Origin: Avichristensenella sp031550535
Lineage (GTDB): Bacteria; Bacillota; Clostridia; Christensenellales; Aristaeellaceae
Direction of reading: 5' to 3'
Assembly (NCBI GenBank): GCA_031550535.1
Contig: JAVBOM010000043.1
Coordinates: 6,557-70,556, forward strand
DNA: 64,000 nt
Both the position numbers and the translations under genes were made by a program. The notes under the pieces were generated by a model. It saw only the letters and a list, made by a program, of their open reading frames with translations. It did not search any database and was not told the DNA's origin. Positions 7,232 to 16,016 of this stretch are shown one piece after another. The first letter of the stretch is position 1. Every line of letters begins with the position of its first letter.

Positions 7232-9414
7232 ACATTTCCCAGATCCTGGCGAAGGAATTCTCCCTCCGCTTGCAGCAGGTGGAGGCCGTCATCGCCCTGA
7301 TTGACGAGGGCAACACCATCCCGTTCATCGCGCGCTACCGCAAGGAGGCGCACGGCTCGCTCGATGATCAGGTGCTGCGCGAGCTGAACGAGCGCCTGAC
7401 CTACCTGCGCGGCCTGGACAAACGCCGCGAAGCCATCGAAAAGTCCATGGAAGAGCAGGGCGTGCTGACGGAAGAGCTGCAGGGGCAGCTCGCCGCCGCG
7501 CAGACCTTGGCCGAGCTTGAAGATATTTACCGCCCGTACAAGCCCAAGCGCCGCACCCGCGCCACCATCGCGCGTGAGCGGGGCCTGGAGCCGCTGGCGA
7601 CGCTGCTCCTGCTGCAAAGGCCGCAGGACAAGGACGTCATCGCCGCCGCCATGCAGTATGTGGACGCGGAAAAGGAAGTGCCCGACGCCGAGGCCGCGCT
7701 GGCCGGCGCGCGGGACATCATCGCCGAGATGATTTCCGACGACGCGGCGTCGCGCAAAAAGCTGCGCTCGCTGGTGGTGGACAAAGGCGTGCTGGAAACA
7801 CGGCAGGCCAAGGAAGGCGACAGCGTCTACCGGCAGTATTACGAATACCAGGAGCCCATGTCGCGCATGCCGCCGCACCGCATTCTGGCGATGAACCGGG
7901 GCGAGCGCGAGGAGTGGCTGAAGGTCGGTCTGCGCGTGGACGACGGCGCGGCGCTAAGCGCCCTGGACAGCGCGTTCGTGCAGGGGGATAACCCGTGCGC
8001 GCAGCAGGTGAAAATGGCCGCCGAGGACGCGTGGGACCGGCTGATCTTCCCATCGCTGGACCGGGAATCGCGCGCGGACCTGACGGACAAGGCATGCACG
8101 GCCGCCGTGCACGTGTTCGCGGACAACCTGCGCCAACTGCTGATGCAGCCGCCCATCAAGGGCCGCGTGACGCTGGGCGTGGACCCGGGCTTCCGCACGG
8201 GATGTAAGCTGGCCGTGATCGACGAGAGCGGCAAGGTGCTGGAAACAGGCGTGGGCTACTTCACGCTGCCCGGCCAGGACCGCCAGCAGGAACAGTCCCG
8301 GGCGCTGATCACGGGCATGGTGAAGCGCCACGGCGTGACGGCCATCGCCATCGGCAACGGCACGGCTTCGCGCGAATCCGAAAAGTTCATCGCGGACCTC
8401 CTGCCCTCCCTGCCGGGGAACGTGCAGTACACCATCGTCAGCGAGGCGGGCGCGTCGGTGTACTCGGCGTCCAAGCTCGCGGCGGAGGAGTTCCCAGAGT
8501 ACGACGTGTCGCTCCGCAGCGCGGTGTCCATCGCGCGGCGCATGCAGGACCCGCTGGCTGAACTCGTCAAGATCGACCCCAAGGCCATCGGCGTGGGCCA
8601 GGACCAGCATGACCTGAAGGAAGCGCAGCTCACCGAGGCGCTGGACGGCGTGGTGGAATCGTGCGTGAACGCCGTGGGCGTGGAGGTTTCGACCGCTTCC
8701 GCCGCGCTGCTGTCGCACGTGGCGGGCATCGGCCCGGCGCTGGCGAAAAACATCGTCGCGTACCGCGATGAAAACGGCATCGCCACGCGCGCGCAGCTTA
8801 AAAAGGTGCCCAAGCTCGGCCCCAAGGCGTTTGAACAGTGCGCCGGGTTCCTCCGCGTGATGGAGAGCAAGAACCCGCTGGACGCCACGTCCGTGCACCC
8901 GGAGTCGTACGACGCGGCGGAGGCGCTGCTGACGAAGCTCGGGTTCGCCAAGGGCGACATCCGCGCCGGGAAACTCACCGCGCTGCCGGAACGCGTGATG
9001 GATGCGGGCGGCCCCGCGAAGCTCGCGCAGGAACTGGGCATTGGCGAGCCGACGCTGAACGACATCGCGCGCGAACTGGTAAAGCCCGGGCGCGACCCGC
9101 GCGAGGACCTGCCCGCGCCGCTGCTACGCACGGACGTGCTCGAATTGTCCGACCTGAAGCCCGGAATGGAACTGACCGGCACGGTGCGCAATGTCATCGA
9201 CTTTGGCGCGTTCGTGGACATTGGCGTCCACCAGGACGGTCTGGTGCACATCTCCCGCATGGCGGACAAGTTCATCAAGCACCCGTCCGAGGTGGCGAAG
9301 GTGGGCGACATTGTGACGGTGTGGGTGGTGGAGGTGGACGTACAGCGCAAGCGGATCGCGCTGTCCATGCGCAAGGAAAAGGCGGACCCTGTCACCAACC
9401 CGGTGGGAAAATAA
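7228..9414 (+). CDS. tex: Tex-family RNA-binding transcriptional accessory protein
   Basis: 728 residues with the full Tex architecture: N-terminal Tex domain (IPFIARYRKEAHGSLDDQVL at residues 31-50), YqgF/RNase H-like core (LGVDPGFRTGCKLAVID), helix-hairpin-helix region (LLSHVAGIGPALAKNIVAYR; KKVPKLGPKAFEQCAGFLR), and C-terminal S1 domain (GMELTGTVRNVIDFGAFVDI; HISRMADKF). Tex/YhgF binds nucleic acid and RNA polymerase and affects transcription or translation fidelity. Overlaps the CorC-like gene by 4 bases; ends at a strong terminator. Confidence 0.95.
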   Translation: MNISQILAKEFSLRLQQVEAVIALIDEGNTIPFIARYRKEAHGSLDDQVLRELNERLTYLRGLDKRREAIEKSMEEQGVLTEELQGQLAAAQTLAELEDIYRPYKPKRRTRATIARERGLEPLATLLLLQRPQDKDVIAAAMQYVDAEKEVPDAEAALAGARDIIAEMISDDAASRKKLRSLVVDKGVLETRQAKEGDSVYRQYYEYQEPMSRMPPHRILAMNRGEREEWLKVGLRVDDGAALSALDSAFVQGDNPCAQQVKMAAEDAWDRLIFPSLDRESRADLTDKACTAAVHVFADNLRQLLMQPPIKGRVTLGVDPGFRTGCKLAVIDESGKVLETGVGYFTLPGQDRQQEQSRALITGMVKRHGVTAIAIGNGTASRESEKFIADLLPSLPGNVQYTIVSEAGASVYSASKLAAEEFPEYDVSLRSAVSIARRMQDPLAELVKIDPKAIGVGQDQHDLKEAQLTEALDGVVESCVNAVGVEVSTASAALLSHVAGIGPALAKNIVAYRDENGIATRAQLKKVPKLGPKAFEQCAGFLRVMESKNPLDATSVHPESYDAAEALLTKLGFAKGDIRAGKLTALPERVMDAGGPAKLAQELGIGEPTLNDIARELVKPGRDPREDLPAPLLRTDVLELSDLKPGMELTGTVRNVIDFGAFVDIGVHQDGLVHISRMADKFIKHPSEVAKVGDIVTVWVVEVDVQRKRIALSMRKEKADPVTNPVGK

Positions 9415-9419
9415 GATAC

Positions 9420-9462
9420 AGCGCGCGGCCTGTGGCTTTTCAGCCGGGCCGCGCTTTTTTTG
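9420..9462 (+). terminator. Rho-independent terminator after tex
   Basis: AGCGCGCGGCC pairs with GGGCCGCGCT across a short loop and is followed directly by seven T. Confidence 0.9.
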
Positions 9463-9478
9463 CGATTGGGGGATGCCC

Positions 9479-9994
9479 ATGCGGCTGGAAACAGAGCGGT
9501 TGATCATCCGCACCTTTGAGGAGAGCGACCTGCCCGCGTTTGAGCGGCTGCTGGACATCCCGGAGGTGCCGGGCTGGACGATGCAGAAGCCGCGCGCGCT
9601 GGACTTTCTGCGCTGGCAGATCGCGAACTACGCCGCCATGGATATTGTTCGCGGCGCGGTGTGCTTCGGTGTTTTTCAGAAGGAAACGGGCCGCATCCTC
9701 GGCGCGGCCGGGGCGGGTGAGCACGACGACCTGCATGAACCGGAGATATTCTACCAACTGCTGCCGGAGGCGCGGGGCAAGGGGTACGCCACGGAAGTGG
9801 CCAGAGCCGTGACCGAATGGGCGCTCAGGGACTATGACATCCCCTACCTGATCGGGACGGCGGCGGTGGATAACGTCCCCTCCCAGCGGGTATTGGAGCG
9901 TTGCGGGTATCAGTACATCGATACCCGGACGCTGCTTGTGCATATCGAGGGGAAAGCGTATTCTTTTCGGTACTACAGGCGCTATCGTGCATAG
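9479..9994 (+). CDS. GNAT-family N-acetyltransferase (RimJ/RimL type)
   Basis: 171-residue acetyltransferase. The opening RLETERLIIRTFEESDLPAF is typical of RimJ/RimL-like GNATs. The acetyl-CoA pyrophosphate-binding motif A is LLPEARGKGYATEVARAV (about residues 96-113), and the C-terminal NVPSQRVLERCGY closes the fold. Such enzymes acetylate N-termini or small amines; the substrate is not deducible. The ATG at 9479 is preferred over 9473 because GGGGG sits 6 bases before it. Confidence 0.85.
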   Translation: MRLETERLIIRTFEESDLPAFERLLDIPEVPGWTMQKPRALDFLRWQIANYAAMDIVRGAVCFGVFQKETGRILGAAGAGEHDDLHEPEIFYQLLPEARGKGYATEVARAVTEWALRDYDIPYLIGTAAVDNVPSQRVLERCGYQYIDTRTLLVHIEGKAYSFRYYRRYRA

Positions 9995-10020
9995 CGCGAT
10001 CACAGAAGGAGGAACACGCC

Positions 10021-11583
10021 ATGACGCTGGACTTTGAAACCTACCGCGACAAGGTGATGGGCTGCTGGGCGGGCAAGAACATCGGCGGGGTGCTGGGCGC
10101 GCCGTTTGAGGGCAAGCGCCAGTACAACGAGGTGGATTTCTACACGCAGGACCTGTCAAACGGCCCGCCGCCGAACGACGACCTGGACCTCCAGATCGTG
10201 TGGCTGGCCGCCGTCGAACGCTACGGCCGGAACGTGAACGCGGCCATCCTGGGCGAGTACTGGCTGTCCTTCGTGATCCCCAACTGGGTGGAGTACGGCA
10301 CGGGCAAGGCGAACCTGCGCGCGGGCCTCGTGCCGCCGATGAGCGGCGCGGTGGACAACCCGTACAAGGACTCCTGCGGCTGCTTCATCCGCTCGGAGCT
10401 GTGGGCGTGCCTGGCGCCCGGCCGGCCCGCGCTGGCCGCGCGGTACGCGTATGAGGACGCCATCGTAGACCACGCGGACGACGGCATGCACGCGGAAATC
10501 TTCTGCGCGGCGCTGCAGAGCGCGGCTTTCGTGGAGAGCGACCCAAGGACGCTGATCGATATCGCGCTGTCGTATATCCCGGAGCAGAGCAAGGTCGCGG
10601 CGGCGGTGAACGCGGCGCGTGCGTGTCACAGGGACGGCGTGCCGTTCCGCGAGGCCATCGCGGCCGTGCACGACGCCGCGCCCGGCACGTTCGGCGTGCA
10701 GGGCGTCACCCACGCGGAGGCGGTGCGCCACACACAGGAAATGGGCATGCGTGAGGTCGGCAAGCCCGGCTTTGACGCGGCGGAGAACGTCGGGTTCGTG
10801 ATCCTGGGCTGGCTGTACGGCGGCGACTTCGGCGACCGGCTGATCAAGGCCAACGCGTGCGGCGAGGACACGGACTGCACCTGCGCCACGCTCGGCGCCA
10901 TCCTGGGCATCATCGCGGGCGCTGCGGCCCTGCCGGAGAAATGGACCGCGCCGTTGGACGATAAGATCGCCACGCTCTGCATCGACAAGACAAGCGGGGG
11001 CATCTGGGTGCCAAGCACGGTGACGGAACTGACCGACCGCGTGCTCCGCGCGACGCCGCTGTTCCTGGGCCAGGCGCTGTGCGACATCCTGGCGCCGGGC
11101 GGGTATACCATCAAGTGCCTCACGGGCGGCGCGCTGTACTCCGCGGACACGGCGGATTACCAGCCCGGCATGAACGGCATGGGCAAGGATCACAACCTGC
11201 CGATCCGCGCGCTGAGCGGGCTTTCGTCTAACGTCGCGCGGTATCAGTTCCCCGCGTTCAGCGCGGAGGTGGATGTGGGCGACTCCCCGTTCTTCGCGCA
11301 CGGCGAGGACCGCGCCTTCACCGTCCGGGTGAAAAACGCGCTGGAAATGCGGCAACAGCAGTGGGCGCGCATCACGCTATACGCGCCGGAGGGCGTGACC
11401 GTCGCCGGCGCGCGCCAGTTCATGCTGCCGCTGAACAACCTGTGGGGCTCCGAGGCCGTGGCGACGTTCACCGTGAACGCCGACCTGTTCCCCGGCGCGA
11501 AGCTGGAACTGCTGGTCGATGTGGCGCTGGAAGGGCGGCATTCCGCCGGGGTTATGAGGGTGGTGCTGCTGCGGGCGAGGTGA
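10021..11583 (+). CDS. ADP-ribosylglycohydrolase family protein
   Basis: 520 residues. The N-terminal two-thirds is an ADP-ribosylglycohydrolase (DraG-like) fold: VMGCWAGKNIGGVLGAPFEG at residues 13-32, NDDLDLQIVW (first acidic metal pair) at about 53, and ACGEDTDCTCATLGAILG (second metal cluster) at about 280. The C-terminal ~150 residues form an extra beta-rich module (TFTVNADLFPGAKLELLVDVAL). The family removes ADP-ribose from proteins or small molecules, but many gut-bacterial members with this extra domain sit in sugar-degradation loci and have unknown substrates. The start follows AGAAGGAGGAA; longer frames have no ribosome site. Confidence 0.85.
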   Translation: MTLDFETYRDKVMGCWAGKNIGGVLGAPFEGKRQYNEVDFYTQDLSNGPPPNDDLDLQIVWLAAVERYGRNVNAAILGEYWLSFVIPNWVEYGTGKANLRAGLVPPMSGAVDNPYKDSCGCFIRSELWACLAPGRPALAARYAYEDAIVDHADDGMHAEIFCAALQSAAFVESDPRTLIDIALSYIPEQSKVAAAVNAARACHRDGVPFREAIAAVHDAAPGTFGVQGVTHAEAVRHTQEMGMREVGKPGFDAAENVGFVILGWLYGGDFGDRLIKANACGEDTDCTCATLGAILGIIAGAAALPEKWTAPLDDKIATLCIDKTSGGIWVPSTVTELTDRVLRATPLFLGQALCDILAPGGYTIKCLTGGALYSADTADYQPGMNGMGKDHNLPIRALSGLSSNVARYQFPAFSAEVDVGDSPFFAHGEDRAFTVRVKNALEMRQQQWARITLYAPEGVTVAGARQFMLPLNNLWGSEAVATFTVNADLFPGAKLELLVDVALEGRHSAGVMRVVLLRAR

Positions 11584-11589
11584 GGGGGA

Positions 11590-12072
11590 CTATCCTCGCC
11601 TCCCCCTTGCCCGCGCGGCCACGTCGTTCGTGTCGATGGTGCGCCGGTAGACCACGAAGCGTTGGTAGATAAACTCCGAAATAAAGTTTACGAGCATCGT
11701 GCCGCCCAGCACGATGTATTCGTTTGTGCCGCCTTGCGTGAGCGCGTTGCCCGCCCAGGTGGATAGCGGCGTGAACACCAGATAAAACAGGAAAACAAGC
11801 GCCATGGCCCGGGGCGCGTTCATGTCGCTGCGGAAGGTAAAGCGCCGATTGAACGTGAAGTTCCACAGCACGCTCGCGACGAGCGCGAGGCCGTACCCCA
11901 GCCAGTACGGAAGGCGCAGCGCCTCGTTCAGCAGCGTGAAGCCGCCAACCTGGATCAGCCCGGCCGACGCGGAGAACAGCGTGAACTTTACCGCCTGCCA
12001 GGCGGTTTTTTTGCCCTCGCCTGCAAGCTGCACGACGGAATTTGTCGGTGCCTCCTGGGTTTTGGCGCGCAT
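11590..12072 (-). CDS. GtrA-like membrane protein
   Basis: 160 residues with four predicted membrane helices. The GtrA signature is visible: QAVKFTLFSASAGLIQVGGFTLLNE, split here as QAVKFTLFSASAGL then IQVGGFTLLNE, followed by ASVLWNFTFNRRFTF (about residues 65-79) and MLVNFISEFIYQRFVVYR near the end. GtrA proteins are thought to move lipid-linked sugars across the membrane during surface polysaccharide or teichoic-acid decoration. Start supported by GAAGGAAAG upstream. It is convergent with the ADP-ribosylglycohydrolase gene; no partner glycosyltransferase is adjacent. Confidence 0.85.
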   Translation of the reverse strand: MRAKTQEAPTNSVVQLAGEGKKTAWQAVKFTLFSASAGLIQVGGFTLLNEALRLPYWLGYGLALVASVLWNFTFNRRFTFRSDMNAPRAMALVFLFYLVFTPLSTWAGNALTQGGTNEYIVLGGTMLVNFISEFIYQRFVVYRRTIDTNDVAARARGRRG

Positions 12073-12173
12073 GTGCTTTCCTTCTTTCGTGTGTTGAATG
12101 TGCCGAAAACGGTGAACACCCTATATTGCGCATACAGTTCGGCATCGCGCCCATAGTTCCTGCCGCGCCCTCA

Positions 12174-12202
12174 TTGCCCCCCTTCCGCTTTTCTGGTAAA
12201 AT
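12174..12202 (+). promoter_or_regulatory. Sigma-A promoter of the DUF5058/M20 operon
   Basis: TTGCCC at 12174-12179, 17-bp spacer, TAAAAT at 12197-12202, about 50 bases before the first start codon. Confidence 0.5.
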
Positions 12203-12251
12203 ATTGCCATACCCGGAATGATCCAATTTCATAGCAAAGGGTGGGAGGCAC

Positions 12252-12977
12252 ATGCGCACATTCTCCGTCAACAGCGGCTTCCTGTACGGGCTCGCGGCGT
12301 TCGTCGTGCTGTTCGTCATCGCGCAGTCCGCGTTCTTCCTGGTCCGCGCGCTCCGTCGCGCCAAGGCGCTTGGCATCGCGCCGGCCGTGCTCCAAAAGAC
12401 GATCGCGTCCAGCGCCCTGTTCACCATCGCGCCGGCCGTGGCCATCCTGCTGGGCGTCATCACGCTGTCCAAGTTCCTCGGGCTGCCGCTGCCGTGGATC
12501 CGGCTGAGCGTGCTCGGCGCGCTGACGTATGAGCTGCCCGCCGCGACCACCACGGCAAACGGCATGGGTCTGAGCCTCAGCCAGACCATTGTCGACCCGC
12601 GCGCGTACGCCGCCATCGCCTGGGTGATGACGCTCGGCATCATCCCCGGCATCTTCGTCATCCTCTTCGGGCTGAAAAAGATCCAGAGCGGCATCGTCAG
12701 CCTGAAGGCCAAGGACGAAAAGTGGGGCGAGACGTTCCTGACCTGCATGTTCCTGGGCATGATCTCGACCTTCCTCGGCGTGCTGTTCGCGGATATCCGC
12801 ACGGGGCTTTCGGGCTGGATTCCCATCGTGGTCGCGCTCGCCTCCGCGCTCATCATGGGCGTGTGCGCCGTGTTCATCAAGGTGCTCAAATGGCAGTGGA
12901 TGGAGCAATACGCGCTGCCCATCAGCATGCTGGGAGCCATGGCGCTGTCGATTCCGATCACCGCGCTGATGGGCTGA
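12252..12977 (+). CDS. DUF5058 family multispanning membrane protein
   Basis: 241 residues with about six hydrophobic helices. The conserved block SSALFTIAPAVAILLGVITL, the following PLPWIRLSVLGALTYEL and the helix FLGMISTFLGVLFADIRTG match the DUF5058 family as I recall it. Function is unknown; the family is regularly followed by a second small membrane protein and a peptidase, as here, which suggests a two-part transporter for a substrate or product of the peptidase. GGGAGG lies 4-9 bases before the ATG. Confidence 0.75.
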   Translation: MRTFSVNSGFLYGLAAFVVLFVIAQSAFFLVRALRRAKALGIAPAVLQKTIASSALFTIAPAVAILLGVITLSKFLGLPLPWIRLSVLGALTYELPAATTTANGMGLSLSQTIVDPRAYAAIAWVMTLGIIPGIFVILFGLKKIQSGIVSLKAKDEKWGETFLTCMFLGMISTFLGVLFADIRTGLSGWIPIVVALASALIMGVCAVFIKVLKWQWMEQYALPISMLGAMALSIPITALMG

Positions 12978-12984
12978 GGAGGCG

Positions 12985-13650
12985 ATGACGATGAAGAAGA
13001 ATGATTACATGGAAAGCGTACATGTCTATGGGCGCGTTTGGGTCGCGCTGGGCATCCTGGTGATGCTGATGGTCCCGGTCGCCATCTGCGTGTATTACGA
13101 CGCGTGGCCGGAAATGACGCACGTGCTCAAGGGTCTGCTCGGCGTCGCGCCGATTTTCTGGACTGTCGGCATCATTGAGGTGTTCACGTTCACGCCCATG
13201 CTCGGCTCAGGCGGGTCGTACCTGGGGTTCATCACCGGCAACTTGACTAATTTGAAGGTTCCCTGCGCGCTGAACGCGATGGAGGGCGCGAAGGTCTCCC
13301 CTGGCACCGAGGAGGGCGAGGTGATCTCCACCATCGCGGTGGCCGTGTCCGCCATTGTCACCACGCTGATCATCGCGCTGGGTGTGCTGCTGCTCGCGCA
13401 GCTACAGCCCATTCTGGAATCCCCGACGCTCGAACCCGCGTTCAAGAACATTCTGCCCGCGCTGTTTGGCGCGCTGGCGGTGGTGTACGTGTCCAAGAAC
13501 TGGAAGCTGGCGCTCGCGCCGCTGGTGTGCATGCTGGCGTTGTTCCTCGTCGCGCCCGGCCTGTCGTCGTCGGTCGGCATCCTGGTGCCCGTCGGCGCCT
13601 TGATCGCCATCGGGGCGGGCCGCTTGCTGTACAAGAAAGGAAAGCTATGA
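12985..13650 (+). CDS. Membrane partner of the DUF5058 protein
   Basis: 221 residues, five or six hydrophobic helices (for instance LGILVMLMVPVAICVYY, VSAIVTTLIIALGVLLLAQL, LLAPLVCML-type tail). It starts 8 bases after the DUF5058 gene with a GAGGAGG site, and its stop overlaps the start of the M20 peptidase gene (ATGA). The middle portion FTPMLGSGGSYLGFITGNLTN is glycine-rich, as in substrate paths of permeases (written in two halves: FTPMLGSGGSYL, GFITGNLTN). No family name is certain; I infer a two-component transporter with DUF5058. Confidence 0.65.
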   Translation: MTMKKNDYMESVHVYGRVWVALGILVMLMVPVAICVYYDAWPEMTHVLKGLLGVAPIFWTVGIIEVFTFTPMLGSGGSYLGFITGNLTNLKVPCALNAMEGAKVSPGTEEGEVISTIAVAVSAIVTTLIIALGVLLLAQLQPILESPTLEPAFKNILPALFGALAVVYVSKNWKLALAPLVCMLALFLVAPGLSSSVGILVPVGALIAIGAGRLLYKKGKL

Positions 13651-15083
13651 ACGCGCTTGTGTTGATTCTGCTTGCACTGGCGGCGCTGCTGGCCGTGCTC
13701 ATGGCGCGCGCGGTGGCGTTCCGGCCAAAGACGCGCGCCGAGGCCGCGCCGACGCCCGTTGCCATCGACGAGGCGGCTGTGGCGGCGCACATGCAGGCGC
13801 TCGTACGCGTGAGGACCGTCTCCCACCCGGACAAGGCGCTGGAGGACCCCGCGCCGTTTGAGGCGCTGCCCGCGCTGCTCGCGTCGCTGTACCCGCGCGT
13901 GCACGCGGCGCTTGCGTGCGAGCGCATCGGCGACCGGGGGCTGCTCTACCGCTGGAAGGGCAAGCGGGCCGACGCGCCGGGTGTCTTGATGTCCCACTAC
14001 GACGTGGTCCCCGCCGAGGAAGCCCTCTGGCAGAAGCAGCCGTTTGACGGCATCATTGAGGACGGCGTGCTCTGGGGGCGCGGCACGCTCGACACCAAGG
14101 GCACGCTGCTGGCGATTTTCGAGGCCGCGGAGCTCCTTCTATCCGAAGGATTCACGCCGGAAAATGACCTGTATTTCTCCTTCGCGGGCGATGAAGAGAT
14201 CGCGGGCGGGGGCGCTCCTGGCATCGTTGCGGCGCTCACGGCGCGCGGCATCCAGCCCGCGTTCGTGCTGGACGAGGGCGGCGCGGTCGTGGAGAAGGTG
14301 TTCCCGGGCGTCGCGAAGCCGTGCGCGCTGGTCGGCACGGGCGAGAAGGGCAACATGGACGTGCTATTGACGGCCGCGTCCAAGGGCGGGCACGCGTCCT
14401 CCCCGCCGCCGCATACGCCGGTGGGCGTCCTGGCGCGCGCGGTCACGCGGGTGGAGGGGAAGCCGTTCCCGTTCACGCTGACACCGCCCGCCGCCGAGAT
14501 GTTCGACACGCTGGGCCGCCAGTCGTCCCTCGCTTATCGCATGATTTTCGCGAACCTGTGGTGCTTCGCGCCGCTGCTGAACCTGCTGTGCAAAAAGACC
14601 GGCGGCGAGATGAACGCGCTGGTGCGCACCACGTGTGCGTTCACGCAGATGGCGGGCAGCGCCGCGTCCAACGTGCTGCCGCCCGTCGCCACCGTGGGCG
14701 CGAACCTGCGCATCGTGGGCGGGGAGACGACGGAGAGCGCCAGGGCGCGGCTGGAGAGCGTCATCCGCGACCCGGACGTGCGCGTGGAGATCGTGCACGG
14801 AATGGACCCGTCGCCCATCTCCCGGACGGACGGCGAACCATGGCAGCGGCTCGGCGGGGCGATCGCCGAAACATGGCCGGACGCAATCCTCTCGCCGTAC
14901 CTGATGGTGGCGGCGAGCGACGCCCGGCACTACGCGCGCGTCAGCGACAGCGTGTACCGGTTCTCCGCGATGGCGCTGTCGGCGGAGGAGCGAAAACTAA
15001 TCCACGGGAACGACGAGCGTGTGCCGGTGGAAAAACTGTGCACGGCGGTGAAGTTTTACGCACGGCTGATGCGGCGGTGCTGA
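13647..15083 (+). CDS. M20 family metallopeptidase, membrane-anchored
   Basis: 478 residues. An N-terminal transmembrane anchor (ALVLILLALAALLAVLMA, residues 3-20) precedes a peptidase M20 domain. Zinc ligands and catalytic residues are in place: LMSHYDVVPAE, GRGTLDTKGTLLA, SFAGDEEIAGGGAPG, and the dimerisation domain with SKGGHASSPPPHTPVG. Overall arrangement resembles the carboxypeptidase S/PM20D1 branch, which cleaves or forms N-acyl amino acids. Translation is coupled to the preceding membrane-protein gene; the earlier in-frame start would run through that gene and is rejected. With the DUF5058 pair it may process and import or export N-acylated amino acids (inference). Confidence 0.87.
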   Translation: MNALVLILLALAALLAVLMARAVAFRPKTRAEAAPTPVAIDEAAVAAHMQALVRVRTVSHPDKALEDPAPFEALPALLASLYPRVHAALACERIGDRGLLYRWKGKRADAPGVLMSHYDVVPAEEALWQKQPFDGIIEDGVLWGRGTLDTKGTLLAIFEAAELLLSEGFTPENDLYFSFAGDEEIAGGGAPGIVAALTARGIQPAFVLDEGGAVVEKVFPGVAKPCALVGTGEKGNMDVLLTAASKGGHASSPPPHTPVGVLARAVTRVEGKPFPFTLTPPAAEMFDTLGRQSSLAYRMIFANLWCFAPLLNLLCKKTGGEMNALVRTTCAFTQMAGSAASNVLPPVATVGANLRIVGGETTESARARLESVIRDPDVRVEIVHGMDPSPISRTDGEPWQRLGGAIAETWPDAILSPYLMVAASDARHYARVSDSVYRFSAMALSAEERKLIHGNDERVPVEKLCTAVKFYARLMRRC

Positions 15084-15144
15084 CGCAAATCATCGCGGGG
15101 CGGAGCGCAATACGCGCTCTATAAACTGCGCTGCGCAACCCATT

Positions 15145-15285
15145 GTAGGGGCGGCCATTGGCCGTCCGCGCTGTGGTGTGTCTAGCCATGCAAGAGGGAA
15201 GGATTCCTGGCGGAATCCGCTCATGGCGCCCGATTCTCTGAATCAGCGCCGCCGTCCAGGGCGGACGCGCGATGCGCGCCCCTAC
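15145..15285. repeat. MITE-like element with GTAGGGGCG termini, carrying a family I repeat inside
   Basis: GTAGGGGCG at 15145-15153 and its inverse CGCCCCTAC at 15276-15284 bound a ~140-bp stretch; each end also has its own inner palindrome (GGCCATTGGCC; GCGCGATGCGCGC) and the inner parts CGGAC/GTCCG pair. A family I copy sits in the middle. No coding capacity. I saw no clear target duplication. Confidence 0.5.
15197..15255 (-). repeat. Family I repeat, copy 4
   Basis: Stems GGATTCCTGGCGGAATCC and GATTCTCTGAATC; reverse orientation. The stop triplet in the forward frame is TGA here. Upstream of the S51 peptidase gene. Confidence 0.88.
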
Positions 15286-15356
15286 GCCGTTTTGTCGCCG
15301 CGTGCACTGTCAGCGTCTGTTCTCTTGAGAATGATCTGTTGTTGGAGGGCGATCAC

Positions 15357-15980
15357 ATGCGGCTGATTCTATCGGGCGGGGGAGGCCCCGAGGCTGTCGT
15401 CCCCATAGACTTGCTGTTCGCGGAGCAATGCGATCCGCAAAAGGCCGTGCTGTATGTTCCTGTCGCCATGGAGGCGCACGTTTACACCTACGGCGAATGC
15501 TATGATTGGATAACCGCGACATACGCACCCTATGGCATCCGCCGCATCGACATGTGCACGGACCTTCGCGCCGCGACGTTGGACGACCGCTATACGGCGG
15601 TCTTTATCGGCGGCGGAAACACGTACAAGCTGCTGAAGGAAGTCCGGGAGAGCGGCTTTGACCGGAAGCTGACGGCGTATCTGGATCGCGGCGGCCTGCT
15701 GTACGGCGGCTCGGCCGGCGCGATCCTCTGCGGCAGGACGATTGAAACAGCCGCGTACCTGGACGAAAACACGACCGGCCTGACGGACTTCGCGGGCCTT
15801 GATCTGCTGGGCGGGAAGGATATCTTCTGCCACTATCATGGCAGCACGGACGAAAAAACGTATATCGGGCGGTATCCGCGCGACCTGTATATCCTGCATG
15901 AGGATTCCGGGCTGTTCATCCAGAATCATACGGTCACGGGCGTAGGGCGGGGCTTCCAGGGCAAGCGCGATCTGCTTTGA
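15357..15980 (+). CDS. Peptidase S51-like (type 1 glutamine amidotransferase fold)
   Basis: 207 residues. The nucleophile elbow GGSAGAILCG (residues 121-130) holds the catalytic Ser, VFIGGGNTYKLLKE matches the family's glycine motif, and FCHYH supplies a histidine. Family members include dipeptidase E and cyanophycinase; this one is shorter than cyanophycinase and lacks a signal peptide, so a cytoplasmic aspartyl-dipeptidase-like role is the best guess. Start chosen at 15357 behind TTGGAGG; an upstream in-frame TTG lacks a site. Confidence 0.83.
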   Translation: MRLILSGGGGPEAVVPIDLLFAEQCDPQKAVLYVPVAMEAHVYTYGECYDWITATYAPYGIRRIDMCTDLRAATLDDRYTAVFIGGGNTYKLLKEVRESGFDRKLTAYLDRGGLLYGGSAGAILCGRTIETAAYLDENTTGLTDFAGLDLLGGKDIFCHYHGSTDEKTYIGRYPRDLYILHEDSGLFIQNHTVTGVGRGFQGKRDLL

Positions 15981-16016
15981 AGCCCCCACCCGCTACGCAC
16001 GCATTCCGTGCGGTGT

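Noticed and set aside
11552..12961. A 469-codon minus-strand frame joining the GtrA and DUF5058 regions
   Set aside because: Its frame differs from that of GtrA and it is antisense to the DUF5058 gene; the real GtrA gene is 11590-12072.
13527..13646. Upstream in-frame extension of the M20 peptidase
   Set aside because: It overlaps the membrane-partner gene completely; the ATGA overlap at 13647 is the natural start.
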